Below are positions 21,076 to 32,524 of a DNA stretch of 64,000 nucleotides, piece after piece (the stretch's first letter is position 1; each line of letters opens with the position of its first letter). Made by a program: the position numbers and the translations under genes. Below the pieces are notes generated by a model that was given only the letters and a program-made list of their open reading frames with translations, was not told the DNA's origin and ran no database searches. Source of the stretch: Serripes groenlandicus (lineage: Eukaryota; Mollusca; Bivalvia; Cardiida; Cardiidae); assembly GCA_031761405.1 (NCBI GenBank), contig JASEVX010000010.1, positions 29,394,674 to 29,458,673 on the forward strand, written 5' to 3'.

Positions 21076-21915
21076 TGAGCAATACCTGCGATAGTTTCCT
21101 GTTGCTTGAGTTACTTTGTTCTCCCTGTTTGAATATAAAAATGGAGCTGTACGGGTAGCTAAACCAGACAATCGCACCACAAATAAGTCGGCCTATCTGC
21201 ACCAGAAAGTGTAGAAATGCTATAGATAGAAAAAATGCATAAACATTTTAAGACATATTAATGTCCAATATATAAAAGTACACAAATAAAACGTAAATCA
21301 AAATGAAATGTGTGCAATAAAAAAAAATATATATAACAAAATAGAACAAGACGAAGAAGGTCAATGTTCCCTTTATTTTAAGCAAGAAGGCCAAGATGTG
21401 CCTATATTGCTCACTTGACGACCATAGTCTATAATAAAATGTTATCAAGAGCAGAAAGGGACAATTTTGACGTAGGGATTATGCTAAGATCTTGGTGATA
21501 TTCAGCATTTGAAGTTTAGTCGTGAAATGACAAGTTTAGTCCTGAAACCATTTGGTTTACAGTTTGCTTAACATTAACTGCAACTATAGTGTGTGATACA
21601 ATCTAAAGTTTCTTAATTTTTACCAATAAATGATTTTGATTTTGCTCTCACTAGATCAATAAGAAAAAGAAACATAGCTGCTGAAATATTAGCATATATT
21701 AACTAATGGTTTAATGCCTCTAGTTATAAGTTAAGTGTGAAACAAGCTTTGGAAGGAGAAGGGGAAGGCTATTCTCCTTCCAGTTCGGCAGAGGTATGAT
21801 AATAAAAACGGGAGTATATAAACAAACAAAAACAAAGTAATTTTAACTAGTTTAAACATATTTATTATCAAAATTGAGCATTTATGAAATTAAATAAAAA
21901 CATTAACATGTATAG

Positions 21916-22242
21916 TCAACATATAGCAAGAATATAATGGTCTGAATTAACACACTGTATGGGGAGGAATGACTTCAGTATAGAAAAACAACATACTTTA
22001 TAAATAGGCAAAAACATCCCCGAAACTTTTGTTGAGCCTTGATGAATCGGGTCGTCAGAGCCGTAAACCAGACCGTATAAAAAGCGTAGCCTAGGAAGTT
22101 GGGGAAACGTGAACATTTGTTCTGTGCTTTGATGAATCGGGTCGTCAGGGCCGTAAACCAAGCTATTAATATAACGTAGCCTAGGAAGATGTGAAAAAGT
22201 TATTAAATACTCATTTAATGTGTCTAAAGTGTTTTTCTTCAC
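21916..22242 (-). other. Small ORF with an internal tandem duplication, unrecognised
   Basis: A 108-codon frame whose first two thirds is an in-frame repeat of about 35 residues: 'LPRLRYINSLVYGPDDPIHQ' is followed by 'LPRLRFLYGLVYGSDDPIHQ'. The DNA repeat covers about 22025-22190. It has no signal peptide, known domain or splice context that I recognise. It may be a remnant of a repetitive gene or chance. Confidence 0.3.
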
Positions 22243-22494
22243 AATAATAATATTGGTTGCTCCTTATTCGATTACGCAGCCCCATGGTACAAAATTAAAA
22301 CCTATTCCACGTGACGTCAATGATGAAAAAGCTCCCCGGGCCAACAGTAAAGTAAATTGCTTGTTTATTATAGTGTCAACTTTATTGAAAGGGCTAACCA
22401 TTTCCAACTTATTATACATCTTTGTCCTGATTACTTGTTTACGTCCGGAGTCTCATCTTTTTGACAGGCAGCGACTAACCAACAGGCCATATCA

Positions 22495-22575
22495 GAACAG
22501 ACACTTGGGATTTGAACGTTCGTCCTCCCGCTCCCGAAGCGGATGCTCTAACCACTAGGCTATCGGGTAAGGTAT
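22495..22575 (-). mobile_element. tRNA-like SINE head
   Basis: On the minus strand 'atagcctagtggttagagc' (box A-like) and 'acgttcaaatcccaag' (box B-like). The acceptor ends do not pair, so a functional tRNA is unlikely. Confidence 0.6.
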
Positions 22576-22751
22576 GCCACTGTTAAGAGCAAAATATCTA
22601 CTCTATTCACAGTTAGTACATTTCACTGTTCCAACGGTGGTTTGTTGAGTATACTTTATATCTTCTTTACATAAATATAGATATCACACAATGTTAAAAC
22701 GTATCCAACCGATTTTCTTTTTAAAATTGAAAAGACCTTTCAGAAAAGAAA

Positions 22752-23012
22752 ATTGATTGATTGGTGTTTTACGCCCTTTTTAACAACGTTTAAGTTATAT
22801 CACGGTGGTTCCTGGATAAGTTACGAGTACTACTTGTCCATTTATTCTGACACAAGTCAGTCAGTCGTTATGCTAACCTCACAACCCTGAGCACCAAAAA
22901 GGGCAGCCATTACTACCAGTATTAAAGTCTTTGAAATGACCCGGCCGGGGATCGAACGCGCCACTTCCCGCACCCGAGGAAGATGCTCTACGACTGATAC
23001 ACCGAGGCAGTC
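22752..23012 (-). mobile_element. SINE family A, near full length
   Basis: Tail 'gattgattggtgttttacgc', body 'acacaagtcagtcagtcgtt', and head 'ccggccggggatcgaacgcg' in minus orientation. Purine-rich flanks 'agaaaagaaaa' and 'aaagaaagaaaa' may be an eroded target-site duplication. Confidence 0.9.
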
Positions 23013-24305
23013 AAAGAAAGAAAACTGAAAAAAAACAAAACAATTTTGCTGTATTTAAAAAACAACATACATAAAAGTTTGATATATATAAGATCTGACA
23101 TGAGTTGTCATTTCATATAAAGTTTTATGAAACGAGTTCAAGAAATTTGTTATTAAGCGAGCCTCTGGCGATAATCTTTTTAACTTTCGCTGTCAGAAAA
23201 TAGTCCCCACATGTAATACTTAAAAAACTGTTAACTAATCACACAACAAATACTTTTATGACCGATAATGGTCCCATTACCTCGTCCATCTATCGTGACG
23301 TTTGTGTTTACCGGATACAAGTACTCAGCCATTTAATATAAAACATTTTAATACAATATAATATAATATGATATGGTATAATATGACACAACATAACATA
23401 AAATTATATAATATATTTTGTCCAATATGGACAAGGGGCGTATTGACACAAATATGACTCATTTATTTATATGAATAACTTATGTGTACATGTTTTATTA
23501 CCATTACAAACCATATCTTTATCGAAAAGCTTTCATTATATATGTACTTAAATTTCTGAGCTTAGAAACATTAGTGCATTCGAAAAGTTGTTTTACTTTA
23601 TACATGCTAGGATTGGACCAATACTACTTAGAAATATATCTAAATGATAGCTAAATGCGAATTAAAAGGAAAGTTTCGCAAAAACATTTTAACAGTAATA
23701 AGATTGTTAAACGTATGTCGCGCTTCGGAACGTACACTGCATACTTATAGATAGATACGCATCAGGGTAATAACATGAACACACATGATTTTCATTATTA
23801 TCATCAATTTCAATCTTTTAAGTAAGTTACTCCCCTAATAAATAATGGTAGGTTGCATTTATTTGCTTCTCTTTAAAGATTCAAAGTACCTACGATATTG
23901 CGATTTATATAGTAAATACATTAACAATACAACAAACGTATACTTGCATTTTTACGAGATAGCGAGAATGATATTTTCAACAATATCGATATGTCTTATC
24001 GTGAGAAATGTTCATCAGTAACGCACCATATACAACTTTCGTGAATGCATAAGTAGTGACGTGTTGAAACTTATTCATGCGAAGAAAATTACATTTCAGG
24101 TATACAACAGTTACACAGAAATATAGATGTTTCAGTATATACGATGGGGGATCCAGAAGTAATAGGAATTTAGTTATAATTTTGACACAAATTTCCTATA
24201 TATGTATTAACTAATACAAGAATCACTAAAAAGTTGTATTACTTTTGGATTACACCTCGTATATGTATTATATATATAAACAGATTTCCAAGTATGATTA
24301 TCCTG
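23013..24305. other. No gene seen
   Basis: AT-rich. At 23336-23420 there is a short 'ataatata' low-complexity zone. No coding signal or structured repeat was recognised. Confidence 0.5.
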
Positions 24306-24308
24306 TAT

Positions 24309-24410
24309 CCTGCCCTGTGTTCCATGGTAAAGATAACGTAAACGCGTTTAAGCTATGTCTATGGAACGGTCCGAAACCTACAAAACCAAAACGGACTCTC
24401 CATAAGAGAA
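24309..24410 (+). mobile_element. Partial copy of the 'ccctgtgttccat' MITE
   Basis: Starts 'tgccctgtgttccatggtaa' and includes 'gtctatggaacggtccg', both related to the TIR element at 30220-30409. Confidence 0.5.
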
Positions 24411-25688
24411 GATAAAAATCACATTTACATGTACAAATTAATCGGTATTATTCGTGTAATCCCGTCAACCCGGTTGGATGTCGATATTCCCGAACAGTGT
24501 CCGACAAGTCAATCGCTTACTTTGCCATTTGATTATGTCTTCTTTTCTAAAACCAAATACACGCAAATATTTTTGATTTAAATCAATATAAATGTGTCTA
24601 GTGACATGGAGTCTATATCACAGTGAAAGGTGCGATATAAATATGAAACTAAAGTATCTTACTAGGTAGATGGGGTGTTGCATTTATTTGAATACATTAG
24701 AATATCAATGCATGTCAATGACCCGCTTTATTGAATGAAATGTTTTTGTAGCAATATTACAGTTAAGACATCCTATTTGACGAAGAAGTACATGTACTGC
24801 GTAGTTCCAAAATAATCCTCAATGCAGATAACTTTAGTTTCGTTAGGCTAGTTTTCCATTCTGACTTCTGTTACGGCGACTAAAGCGTGATTTGCATGTC
24901 TTTCTCTCATCTGTACACAACCCATAATTATTCTCAGGAAATCAATCCTTTGTTTCTATTTACCATTCGTCGGGTGAAATTGGTTATTTCACGATTTCTG
25001 AATCATCCGGAGATTCTTCCACATTTAGCGAATGACGACTGCAACTATACTCATACGCTTAAGGAAAGAACTGTCGAATTTAAAATTATCAATTTCATTT
25101 CATGTTCAACTTATTATAGAGGACCATGTTTAACAACACTTTAAGTTCATACAGTATGCAGGTATACTAATTAGTTACATCATGCATTTTGCTATAGATG
25201 CATCTAGTTGTTGTAATCACGTAATTAATTTAAAGAGAGGGCATTGTTGGAAGCTCATAAAATCTAGACTTTTTACATGAAAATCAAAATCAAAGCTATT
25301 AAAAAGACAAGTTGCCAAACCGATCAGTTTCTTTTGACATAATATTTTCAAAACCATTTTTATTGGTGTTATCTTAAATTCTCTGTAGATGTCTTCGGTT
25401 AAACTTGTCTGAAAATAGCGTATGATATTTTGGTTTATTTCATATAAGTAGCCTGTATTCAAATGACAAATATACATATACAAGTACATCCACTATAACT
25501 GGTAGGCATATGTCGGGTGAAAATTTGATTTACAGTAGGAATAAAGCTGCAAGGAGTGAGCATTGTCGATGAATCAGCATATAAGCAAAGGACATATGTA
25601 AATGCCTTCCAAGCAAGCTGCGGAAAGCCAAACGTAACTAGTTTTTGACCCCACATGACCGAGTTTCAAACCTGACTTCGCAGACCCT
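24411..25688. other. No gene seen
   Basis: Several short open frames on both strands without domain, codon or splice support. Confidence 0.45.
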
Positions 25689-25830
25689 AAATGGTAGTAA
25701 TTGCTGTTCTCCTAGGCGCTCGGGGTAGCGCGATTAGCATTACGACTGACTGGCTTGTGTCAGGATACATGGACCGGTAGTACTGGTAACTTACCAAGAA
25801 AACGCCGTGATATACTGAAAACTTGATGGA
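25689..25830 (+). mobile_element. SINE family A, truncated
   Basis: Body motifs 'acgactgactggcttgtgtc', 'ggtagtactggtaacttacc' and 'cgccgtgatat'. The head and terminal tail are missing. Confidence 0.75.
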
Positions 25831-25849
25831 GATTAATATTCTGATCATG

Positions 25850-26480
25850 TTTCAAAAAGATTAAATGGCAAATTTGACCCCAAGTGTGCTCACAGGGTTT
25901 TCTAAAATGTGGCATAGTGACCTACCTAGTTTTAGACCCAACATGGTCAAGTTTCGAACCTGTCTGCGATTTGATGTTAATAAATGTTCTGATCTCTGAT
26001 TACTAAAGTTTGGATAAACAGGAGGAACATGATGGCCCATGATTGCTCACCTGACATATGCCAACCACATAGTCACTTACATTCACTCTTATGTTGTCAG
26101 GTAAGCTAATACTAGAGTGTTAACAACATTTTCTTCAAGTTTGCATAGTGACCTAATCTTTTACCGGATTAGAGCCATGTTCAAACCCATATCCTAGATA
26201 TCATCCAAACACTCATTCTGGCAAAGTTTCAACAGGCGCAAATTAAAAATGCAGCATTCAGTGTTAACACGATTTTTCTTTCAATTTGTCCTTGTGACAA
26301 AGATCTCGACCTCACATGTCCAAATTTAGAACTTTGCCAATATTTGATGGTGACGTATGATAAACTTTCATAAAGTTCGCATGTAAAATATTGCCTGTAG
26401 TGTGTAAACAAGGCGAATGTTGACGACGCACGACGGATGGACGACAGACACAATGTGATCACAAAAGCTCACCTTCAGCA
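25850..26480. repeat. Dispersed repeat with 'gacccaacatggtcaagttt'-type units
   Basis: Contains repeated phrases of the form 'catagtgacctac', 'gacccaacatggtcaag', 'aggtgag' and 'caaagtttcaac'. The style matches abundant bivalve repeats and is non-coding. Confidence 0.5.
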
Positions 26481-27480
26481 CAGATGAGCTAAACAAAAAT
26501 TTTGAAAGTTTGATCCAATTTTGAAATTATCTTGGAATCAGAAAACAAGATTCAGATAAGTTTGTGTTGTTCATATAACCACTTTTCAGATGCAGCCATG
26601 TTGTTTAACTAATCAATTTGGATTGAAAAACTATTTTAGAGGTTCATCCAAGGAACAGTTTAGCAAAATAATCTTTAAATCAGACAAGGTTTGACATAGG
26701 AATTGAATATGAAAGTGTTATCATTTTGCAAACTTCCGATGCCGCAGTAAAACAAATATTTCATAGAATTTAAATAGTTGAAGACTATGGTAAGAGGACT
26801 ATTAACGAAACATTCCTATGAAGAAAGAAGATGATGCATTATCAACATAAATCACTTATAGATCAATCTGCCTAAAACTGATTTGTTAAGTATGAATTTT
26901 AAATGATCTCGTTTTGTTACATTTGTTATTCAATTAAAACAAACATGAATGCTTTCTTATCACTTGAACCACTATATTGCAATTGAAGCCATGCCCAATG
27001 GTGAGCGACTGCCTTTCGTACCACAGGTGTTGGGTACAAGTCACGTGATGAGCGGGTTCTGCCTTGTGGAATTTTCCACACCAACAGCGCGAATACTAGT
27101 CAAGTCTACAGGAAGCAGACATCCAGCGTTAGTACGATAAGCTGAAGGCTTGTTTCGCAAGGGAATATGTAGTCGAATGCTAGCGTGGCCAACATTCTTT
27201 CGAACAATAGACAAAGTCAATGACAGACCGCATCATTTGTCTTCCACCAATGGAATAACGGTCTATTTGGAAAAAAAGCCATTTGATTGGATTAAGCCAG
27301 GAAACATGAGGAGATGATGTTGCAGCTGTGAATTGACTAAAATATAGTTGAAAAGAGCGTTAAAACCCCAATCAATCAACATATATTTCTACATCTCCAA
27401 TACATCGCCCACATAAGTACCTCCAGTGCTTTGGTTATATATTCAGTTGGCAAACTTATGATTTTAAAAAAATGTTGATG
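26481..27480. other. No gene seen
   Basis: Unassigned sequence. Near 27355-27385 is 'gcgttaaaaccccaatcaatc', a SINE-like tail without a body. Confidence 0.45.
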
Positions 27481-27499
27481 TTTTACATACTTGTATGGC

Positions 27500-27700
27500 A
27501 GTCTCTTTAGTGCTAGATCGTCCGCCTCGGGTGCGGGAGGTCGCGGGTTCGATCCCCGGCCGAGTCATAACAAAGATTTGTGTTAACAATGGCTGCTCTC
27601 CTTGACGCTCAGGTTTGACGGGTTTGCATTACACGCATATATATTTATCACTGAACATTGTGTTGAAAGCGGCGAAAACGACAAACAATAATATAACAGT
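27500..27700 (+). mobile_element. SINE family A, internally deleted
   Basis: A well-kept tRNA-like head ('gcgggttcgatccccggcc') and tail ('gttgaaagcggcgaaaacg') with most of the body missing. A possible TSD is 'cagtctctt' on both sides. Confidence 0.85.
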
Positions 27701-27852
27701 CTCTTCTATTTCATTAGGGGGTCAACTAACAAATGAGGCAAAATCTGACAAGAATTGGCAGTTTTGCATAGCCTCGTCTGAAAGTATTTGCTCGGTATAC
27801 AAATAGCCGTCAATGTATCAACTGTCAAACATTTATAAATGTGATCCGATTA

Positions 27853-28215
27853 ACCTTTCCCACATACAATAAAATCTGCAACAGACGACATTAAAATATT
27901 TAGAAAAAAACACGGAAAATTTCTATAATTGAAGGAATTTTTCCTTAAGAAAAAGTTGAAAACATTGTGACAAAAATTGATCGATTTGAGTAATTTCTCC
28001 TTTTGCCACAATGATTTCGAAAGTCGGCTGCTGCAGTTGCGTCAGAAAGCGTATGTATGTGGGAAAAGGTTAATATCGCACCCATACACTTAACCAGTTT
28101 TCCATACGCAGACGAAGTGTGACGCGTCTGCAACATAAAACTTTTATAAACAGTGTGGAAAAAGGAGGCATTGCTCATAATGTCTTCTTTTGCAACAATG
28201 TTTCTAACTCTACTT
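27853..28215. mobile_element. Two neighbouring fold-back MITEs, family 2
   Basis: The first has 'aatctgcaacagacgac', 'taatttctccttttgccaca' and 'gtatgtgggaaaaggttaa'. The second, shorter one follows from about 28080 with 'gacgcgtctgcaac' and 'gtcttcttttgcaacaatg'. Confidence 0.7.
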
Positions 28216-28239
28216 TATTGTTACGCTTTCAGTTATAGT

Positions 28240-28435
28240 GAGGAATCCGCCGTGGCTAAGTGGTGGACGTTGGGGATTTACGAAACGGACGTAACGAGTT
28301 CGATCCCCACTCGCGGCGGTAATGGTTGAATGGAAACTTTTTCTAGCCTAATACTGGTTTCTTTTACCTAGAGACATTGGACAATGTTCTCTATAACTTA
28401 TTAATGTTGAAAATGGCGTAACAACACCAATAAAA
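28240..28435 (+). mobile_element. tRNA-headed SINE, distinct head
   Basis: Head 'ccgccgtggctaagtggtgg' with box B 'gagttcgatccccac'. The ends 'ccgccg' and 'cggcgg' can pair like an acceptor stem. It is followed by 'atgttgaaaatggcgtaaca', a tail like the other SINEs. The head differs from family A, so a different tRNA source is likely. Confidence 0.65.
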
Positions 28436-28464
28436 CAAATAAAAACAAATCCAGATATATAGAG

Positions 28465-28898
28465 ATTTTCAATATTTAACCAATAACTTTTTCAATGTCG
28501 TCTGCTTCAGATTTGGTGTATGTGGGAAAGGGTTATTTCGTGCCGACCCAGAGACACAACTCAACATCGTTTCGATCACATTAATATTGTATGCAGGAAA
28601 ACATTGTATACATGTATATAATATATTACGGGCGTCATCAGTGTTTTCGACAAGGGAAAGGTTTGATATGCAAGCTATATTAATAGACATATAATTTATT
28701 CATTAATTTCACTGGGTAAACATCCATTAACCCTTTTCGAAATGTAACAAAATCTAAAATATTAAGTCCAAAATATGGAAAGTCTCTAATGATAACAGAA
28801 CAATCATTGAATAAAAATGAGAACATAGTGACAATTTCTCCTTTTGTCACATTGTTTTCCAAAGTAGTCTGTTGCAGAGGCGTCAGCAAGCGTCTATA

Positions 28899-28900
<2 letters not shown>
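28465..28900. mobile_element. Fold-back MITE fragments, family 2
   Basis: One right half lies at about 28490-28530 ('gtcgtctgcttcagatttgg', 'tgtgggaaagggtta'). A second element lies at about 28728-28895 ('acaatttctccttttgtcac', 'agtctgttgcagaggcgtca'). Confidence 0.6.
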
Positions 28901-28932
<32 letters not shown>

Positions 28933-28953
28933 GGGGGGGGGGGGGGGGGGGTA
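28898..28953. repeat. (TG)n followed by (G)n microsatellite
   Basis: A TG dinucleotide run passes directly into a run of about 20 G. The opposing frames here are artefacts of the run. Confidence 0.95.
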
Positions 28954-29075
28954 TTAATGACTGAGCTATACAATAAGCTTTACTGTTTTTAGAGCTTTAC
29001 AAACAATGAATAACAAGTTCATCATTCGCATACACATATGTATGCGGTCTCATCAAGATCTTTTCTCTTTCATAA

Positions 29076-29322
29076 CCGCCTTGGTGTTGTAGTGGTAGAG
29101 CGTCCACATCGAGTGCGAGAGATCGCGGGTTGTATCCCCGGCTTGGTCATTCCAAACACTTTACAAATAGTAGTAATGGCTGCCTTCCTTAAACTCAAAT
29201 TTGTGACGTTATGACTACGACTGAAATGCTGGTGTTAGAATACATGGACCAAGACTACTAGTAACTTACCCAGGTTACGCAGTGATATCACTGAACAATT
29301 GTTAAAGGCGGCGTAAAATCTC
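29076..29322 (+). mobile_element. SINE family A, full length
   Basis: Head 'ccgccttggtgttgtagtgg' with box B region 'gggttgtatccccgg', body 'accaagactactagtaactt', and tail 'aattgttaaaggcggcgtaa'. Flanks 'tctctttcata' and 'tctctcgttcata' suggest an imperfect TSD. Confidence 0.85.
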
Positions 29323-29597
29323 TCGTTCATACCTAGTCGATAACACATGCCAAAACAACTATCTTGAGTACGATTGTACCCGTATTTATATTATACAACG
29401 ACGCAATATGATCATAACCGCTACTAGCCAAGCGAAAATGGTTCTTTAAGCATCTGCAAACAGAGAAGACTCGGGGGAGGGGGGACTGTGTATACGCATA
29501 GTCTCACCAGACACTGACACTAGGCAGAGTCGTTAATGCAACTTCAGAACAAAAACGTGTCATATAAGCGTTGTTTGTTTTCATACTCCTCTGTGTG

Positions 29598-30000
29598 ATG
29601 TTTAACCCTTTTCCACAATCAACAGATCTGCAGCAAATGATTTTGAAAACAATCCTGGAAAAAATATGATTATTTTCTTATTGTTTAATCAAGTTAAAAT
29701 GTGGTAAAAGGAGAAATTGCTCATGAGCATTTTCTTCTTTTTCTAAAATGTTTTCAAAAGTTGTCTGCTGCACATACTTCAAAATACGTTTTCATTTGGG
29801 AAAGGGTTAACCCTTTTCGACAAACAACACATCTGCAACGGACGACTTCTTGACAAAAATATGGAAATCTTCAATGAATGATTTTTTTTTTAATTATTGA
29901 ATAAAGTTGGAAGCATTGCGGCACAAGGAGAATTGGATCATTGTCTCGAATTGCCATACTGTTTTCAAAACTTGTTTGGTACAGATACGTCAAAAATGTG
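29598..30000. mobile_element. Two head-to-tail fold-back MITEs, family 2
   Basis: The first (29598-29808) runs from 'aacccttttccacaatcaac' to 'catttgggaaagggttaac' with 'aggagaaattgctcatgagc' at the centre. The second starts 'aacccttttcgacaaacaac' directly after and is more decayed. Confidence 0.75.
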
Positions 30001-30219
30001 TTTGTATATATAAGATAAATGGATGAACAAGGGTCCTTTTTGCCTGACGAGGCGTTTTGTTATGTGAGGGGTAATAGATAGACGTATTTGTGAATATGTT
30101 ATTAGCCAGTTGTTTGCCTCGAGTGTATTGACTGTTTTACGGATGATTGATGCGATAAGCCGGGAATCATATAACTTTGTGTGTAGTGTAGGTTTTATAA
30201 CGTTCGTGTGCGACATGTA

Positions 30220-30409
30220 ACAGCCCTGTGTTCCATAGTGACCAAACCCAAAACCTGTTTTGCGAAACTTATATAGATTTCGTCGATAATCCGTGCATTA
30301 GTCGGTAAACCAAACCTGTTTGACGGGAGTACATGCATAATACAGGTAGGTTTCGTTCCGCTCCATAGACAAAACGTGTTTACGTTGTGTTTACTATGGA
30401 ACACAGGGC
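30220..30409. mobile_element. MITE with terminal inverted repeats
   Basis: Termini 'agccctgtgttccatagt' and 'actatggaacacagggct' are exact reverse complements (18 bp). The interior has 'aaacctgttttgcg' and 'aaacgtgtttacg'. No ORF of its own. Confidence 0.85.
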
Positions 30410-30629
30410 TGAACTTGTGTTGAACACCACGCAAATCGCGACACACACACATTGATAAATTATAGTAGTCTCCCTTATACTAATCAAAGCGCCCAAGGCA
30501 CTTTAGTGACGATTGTGTTCACAATTTCGCAATGTGTACATCGATATAGACCTTGCAATTTTAAATAAAATTACCATTTTACCCATTGGTAGAGAACGAC
30601 GAATGCCGCTAGTCACAACGTCTTAAGTC

Positions 30630-30910
30630 AATCATCTGAAACAATGAATGGCTAGGCCGGGATTTGAACTTACGAACCCGTGAGCCCAATGGGCTGATGG
30701 TCCTCGTCGTTACCGACTGAGCTATCCGGGCTCAGAATGTGACATTTTAGAAAAAAGACCTCTTAGAACACCCTAGAAACTGCCATCCATACATTCCGAT
30801 GATTAACAAATATCATTGTGACTAAGACGCAAGTTGCCTGGGAAGAATGGTGTGTGGAGTACTTGTGCGAAAAGGCCTGGTGAATTGGTCGCCGTCAAAT
30901 GACTATCGTA
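30630..30910. mobile_element. SINE family B fragments
   Basis: A minus-strand tRNA-like head lies at about 30650-30735 ('accgactgagctatccgggc' on the plus strand is its 5' edge). A plus-strand tail-like piece follows at 30835-30905 ('gaattggtcgccgtcaaatg'). Opposite orientations suggest two insertions. Confidence 0.6.
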
Positions 30911-32520
30911 AGGCCTACCCTAAACGTCAAGAAATTCACAATCCTAAATAAAACAGACGACGAAAGGTTTTTGTTTAAGCACAATATGCTAATGACAAAA
31001 TGCCGGCGGGTTACATTTCGAGTCTTATACATTTAGCTGTAACAGCAACATTGAGCTAGAAGTTGAATCTTGCACACGGTGCAAGCTCTCAAGATATCTG
31101 TATCAGTTCGATCTAGTATTACACTTTGATATTTGACGTTAATCGTGTCACGTCACAAACATTTTACAATCATTTCGCATTAAGTATACTGCATTGATAA
31201 CGAAACGCAATAACATGTTTTTATTGATTCAAACTAAAGACATACATTGTATCAACATTTTTTATTTGAGAATAAAGAACTTCACCTTTGAGTATAATTA
31301 AAAAGAAATCGTGACTTATTTTAAAGTATCTGGTACGTTCCGCACCGCTGTTAAAGCTCTGAATCTTCTGTGTATGGAGTCTATTGGTGTATTGGTCCTC
31401 TTCATTGGATTATTTTCGCATTCTTCTAAGAGAGCAGTTATTGTATGACCAACAGTAGCGAGGGTATTCTGGCGAAGCATTTTCACGTACCGTTGAACAA
31501 GAATGAACGTGGAAACTCCACCGTGAAAAAGACACTTTCCAAGCAGTCCTTTTTATAGACATCCCATGGTCAGATATTTTGCCCCATTTCCAAATGACAA
31601 AGTCTTTAAAATCATGCAGAATTCCCAATTTTGTCATGTTAGCCCTGTTTTTTTATTCAAAAATAAAATTTAATAACGATTAATTTTTTGCTTATTAAGG
31701 GCCGAATTCTTGGTCCCAAAATGCCTAGAAAAAGACCTGCCATGACTCCTTGTTAATCGCCTTGGAGCATGTGCCGACATCGAAAATATGCCTCGTGTAG
31801 ACGAATAAATCTGTTTCGTTTTGAAGTCGCATAGACGCCTAGATCGCGGTCTGTCTGCCAGTGTCTCTCAAACATCCAACAAGACTTTCTGTGATGGAAA
31901 TAAGCAATATGTCACGACGTGCATTTGGTCCTGCTTCATTATTTTGAATCATTGTGGGAAAAGGATAATATTTTCACTGAACAAATTCTCATTTTCCCTT
32001 TTCGTTATGTTCTGAAGAGTATAACATTGTGTATCTGGATATGTTATTTTTACGTAGATGACTATCAAAATAGCGGACAGGGGAAAGGTAACAATACAGC
32101 TACTGTTTCAAAAAGCGTTTCATTGTTGTTATGCGGGGGATTCAGCTGTACTGAATACCTAAGTATATTGTCATGCCCAGCTTTCAAGAAGTGTAAATTT
32201 GTAAATTTGTTGTGCTGCCCTCTGTTTTTTTCAAAATGGAAAATTTCTCTTGATTGTCTAGGGATCAGTTTCGCAACAAGCTAATCAGTATGCACATTGT
32301 ACAAAGTAAACGTACACAATGTAAAGTTTAATCCATGAAGTTGTATACATAATTTAGAAATTAAAGTTAGACATAAGGATCTCAAATGTTTCTTTTAAAT
32401 ATATGGAAAACGAGTAGCTTGAAAGCGGCTAGCTCAAAAGCCTTTTGAGAAAATCCCTGCAATGACAAATACGGAAATACGGCTGTCGTGCATCGTCAAC
32501 ACACTCTACAGGCTACATTT
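30911..32520. other. No gene seen
   Basis: Unassigned. Short frames at 31410-31637 (minus) and 31919-32284 (plus) have no recognisable domain. Near 31945-32010 weak MITE-like words occur. Confidence 0.4.
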
Positions 32521-32524
32521 TGTA

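Noticed and set aside
28789..28992. ORF with poly-VC and poly-G residues (and its antisense partner)
   Set aside because: Produced by a (TG)n(G)n run.
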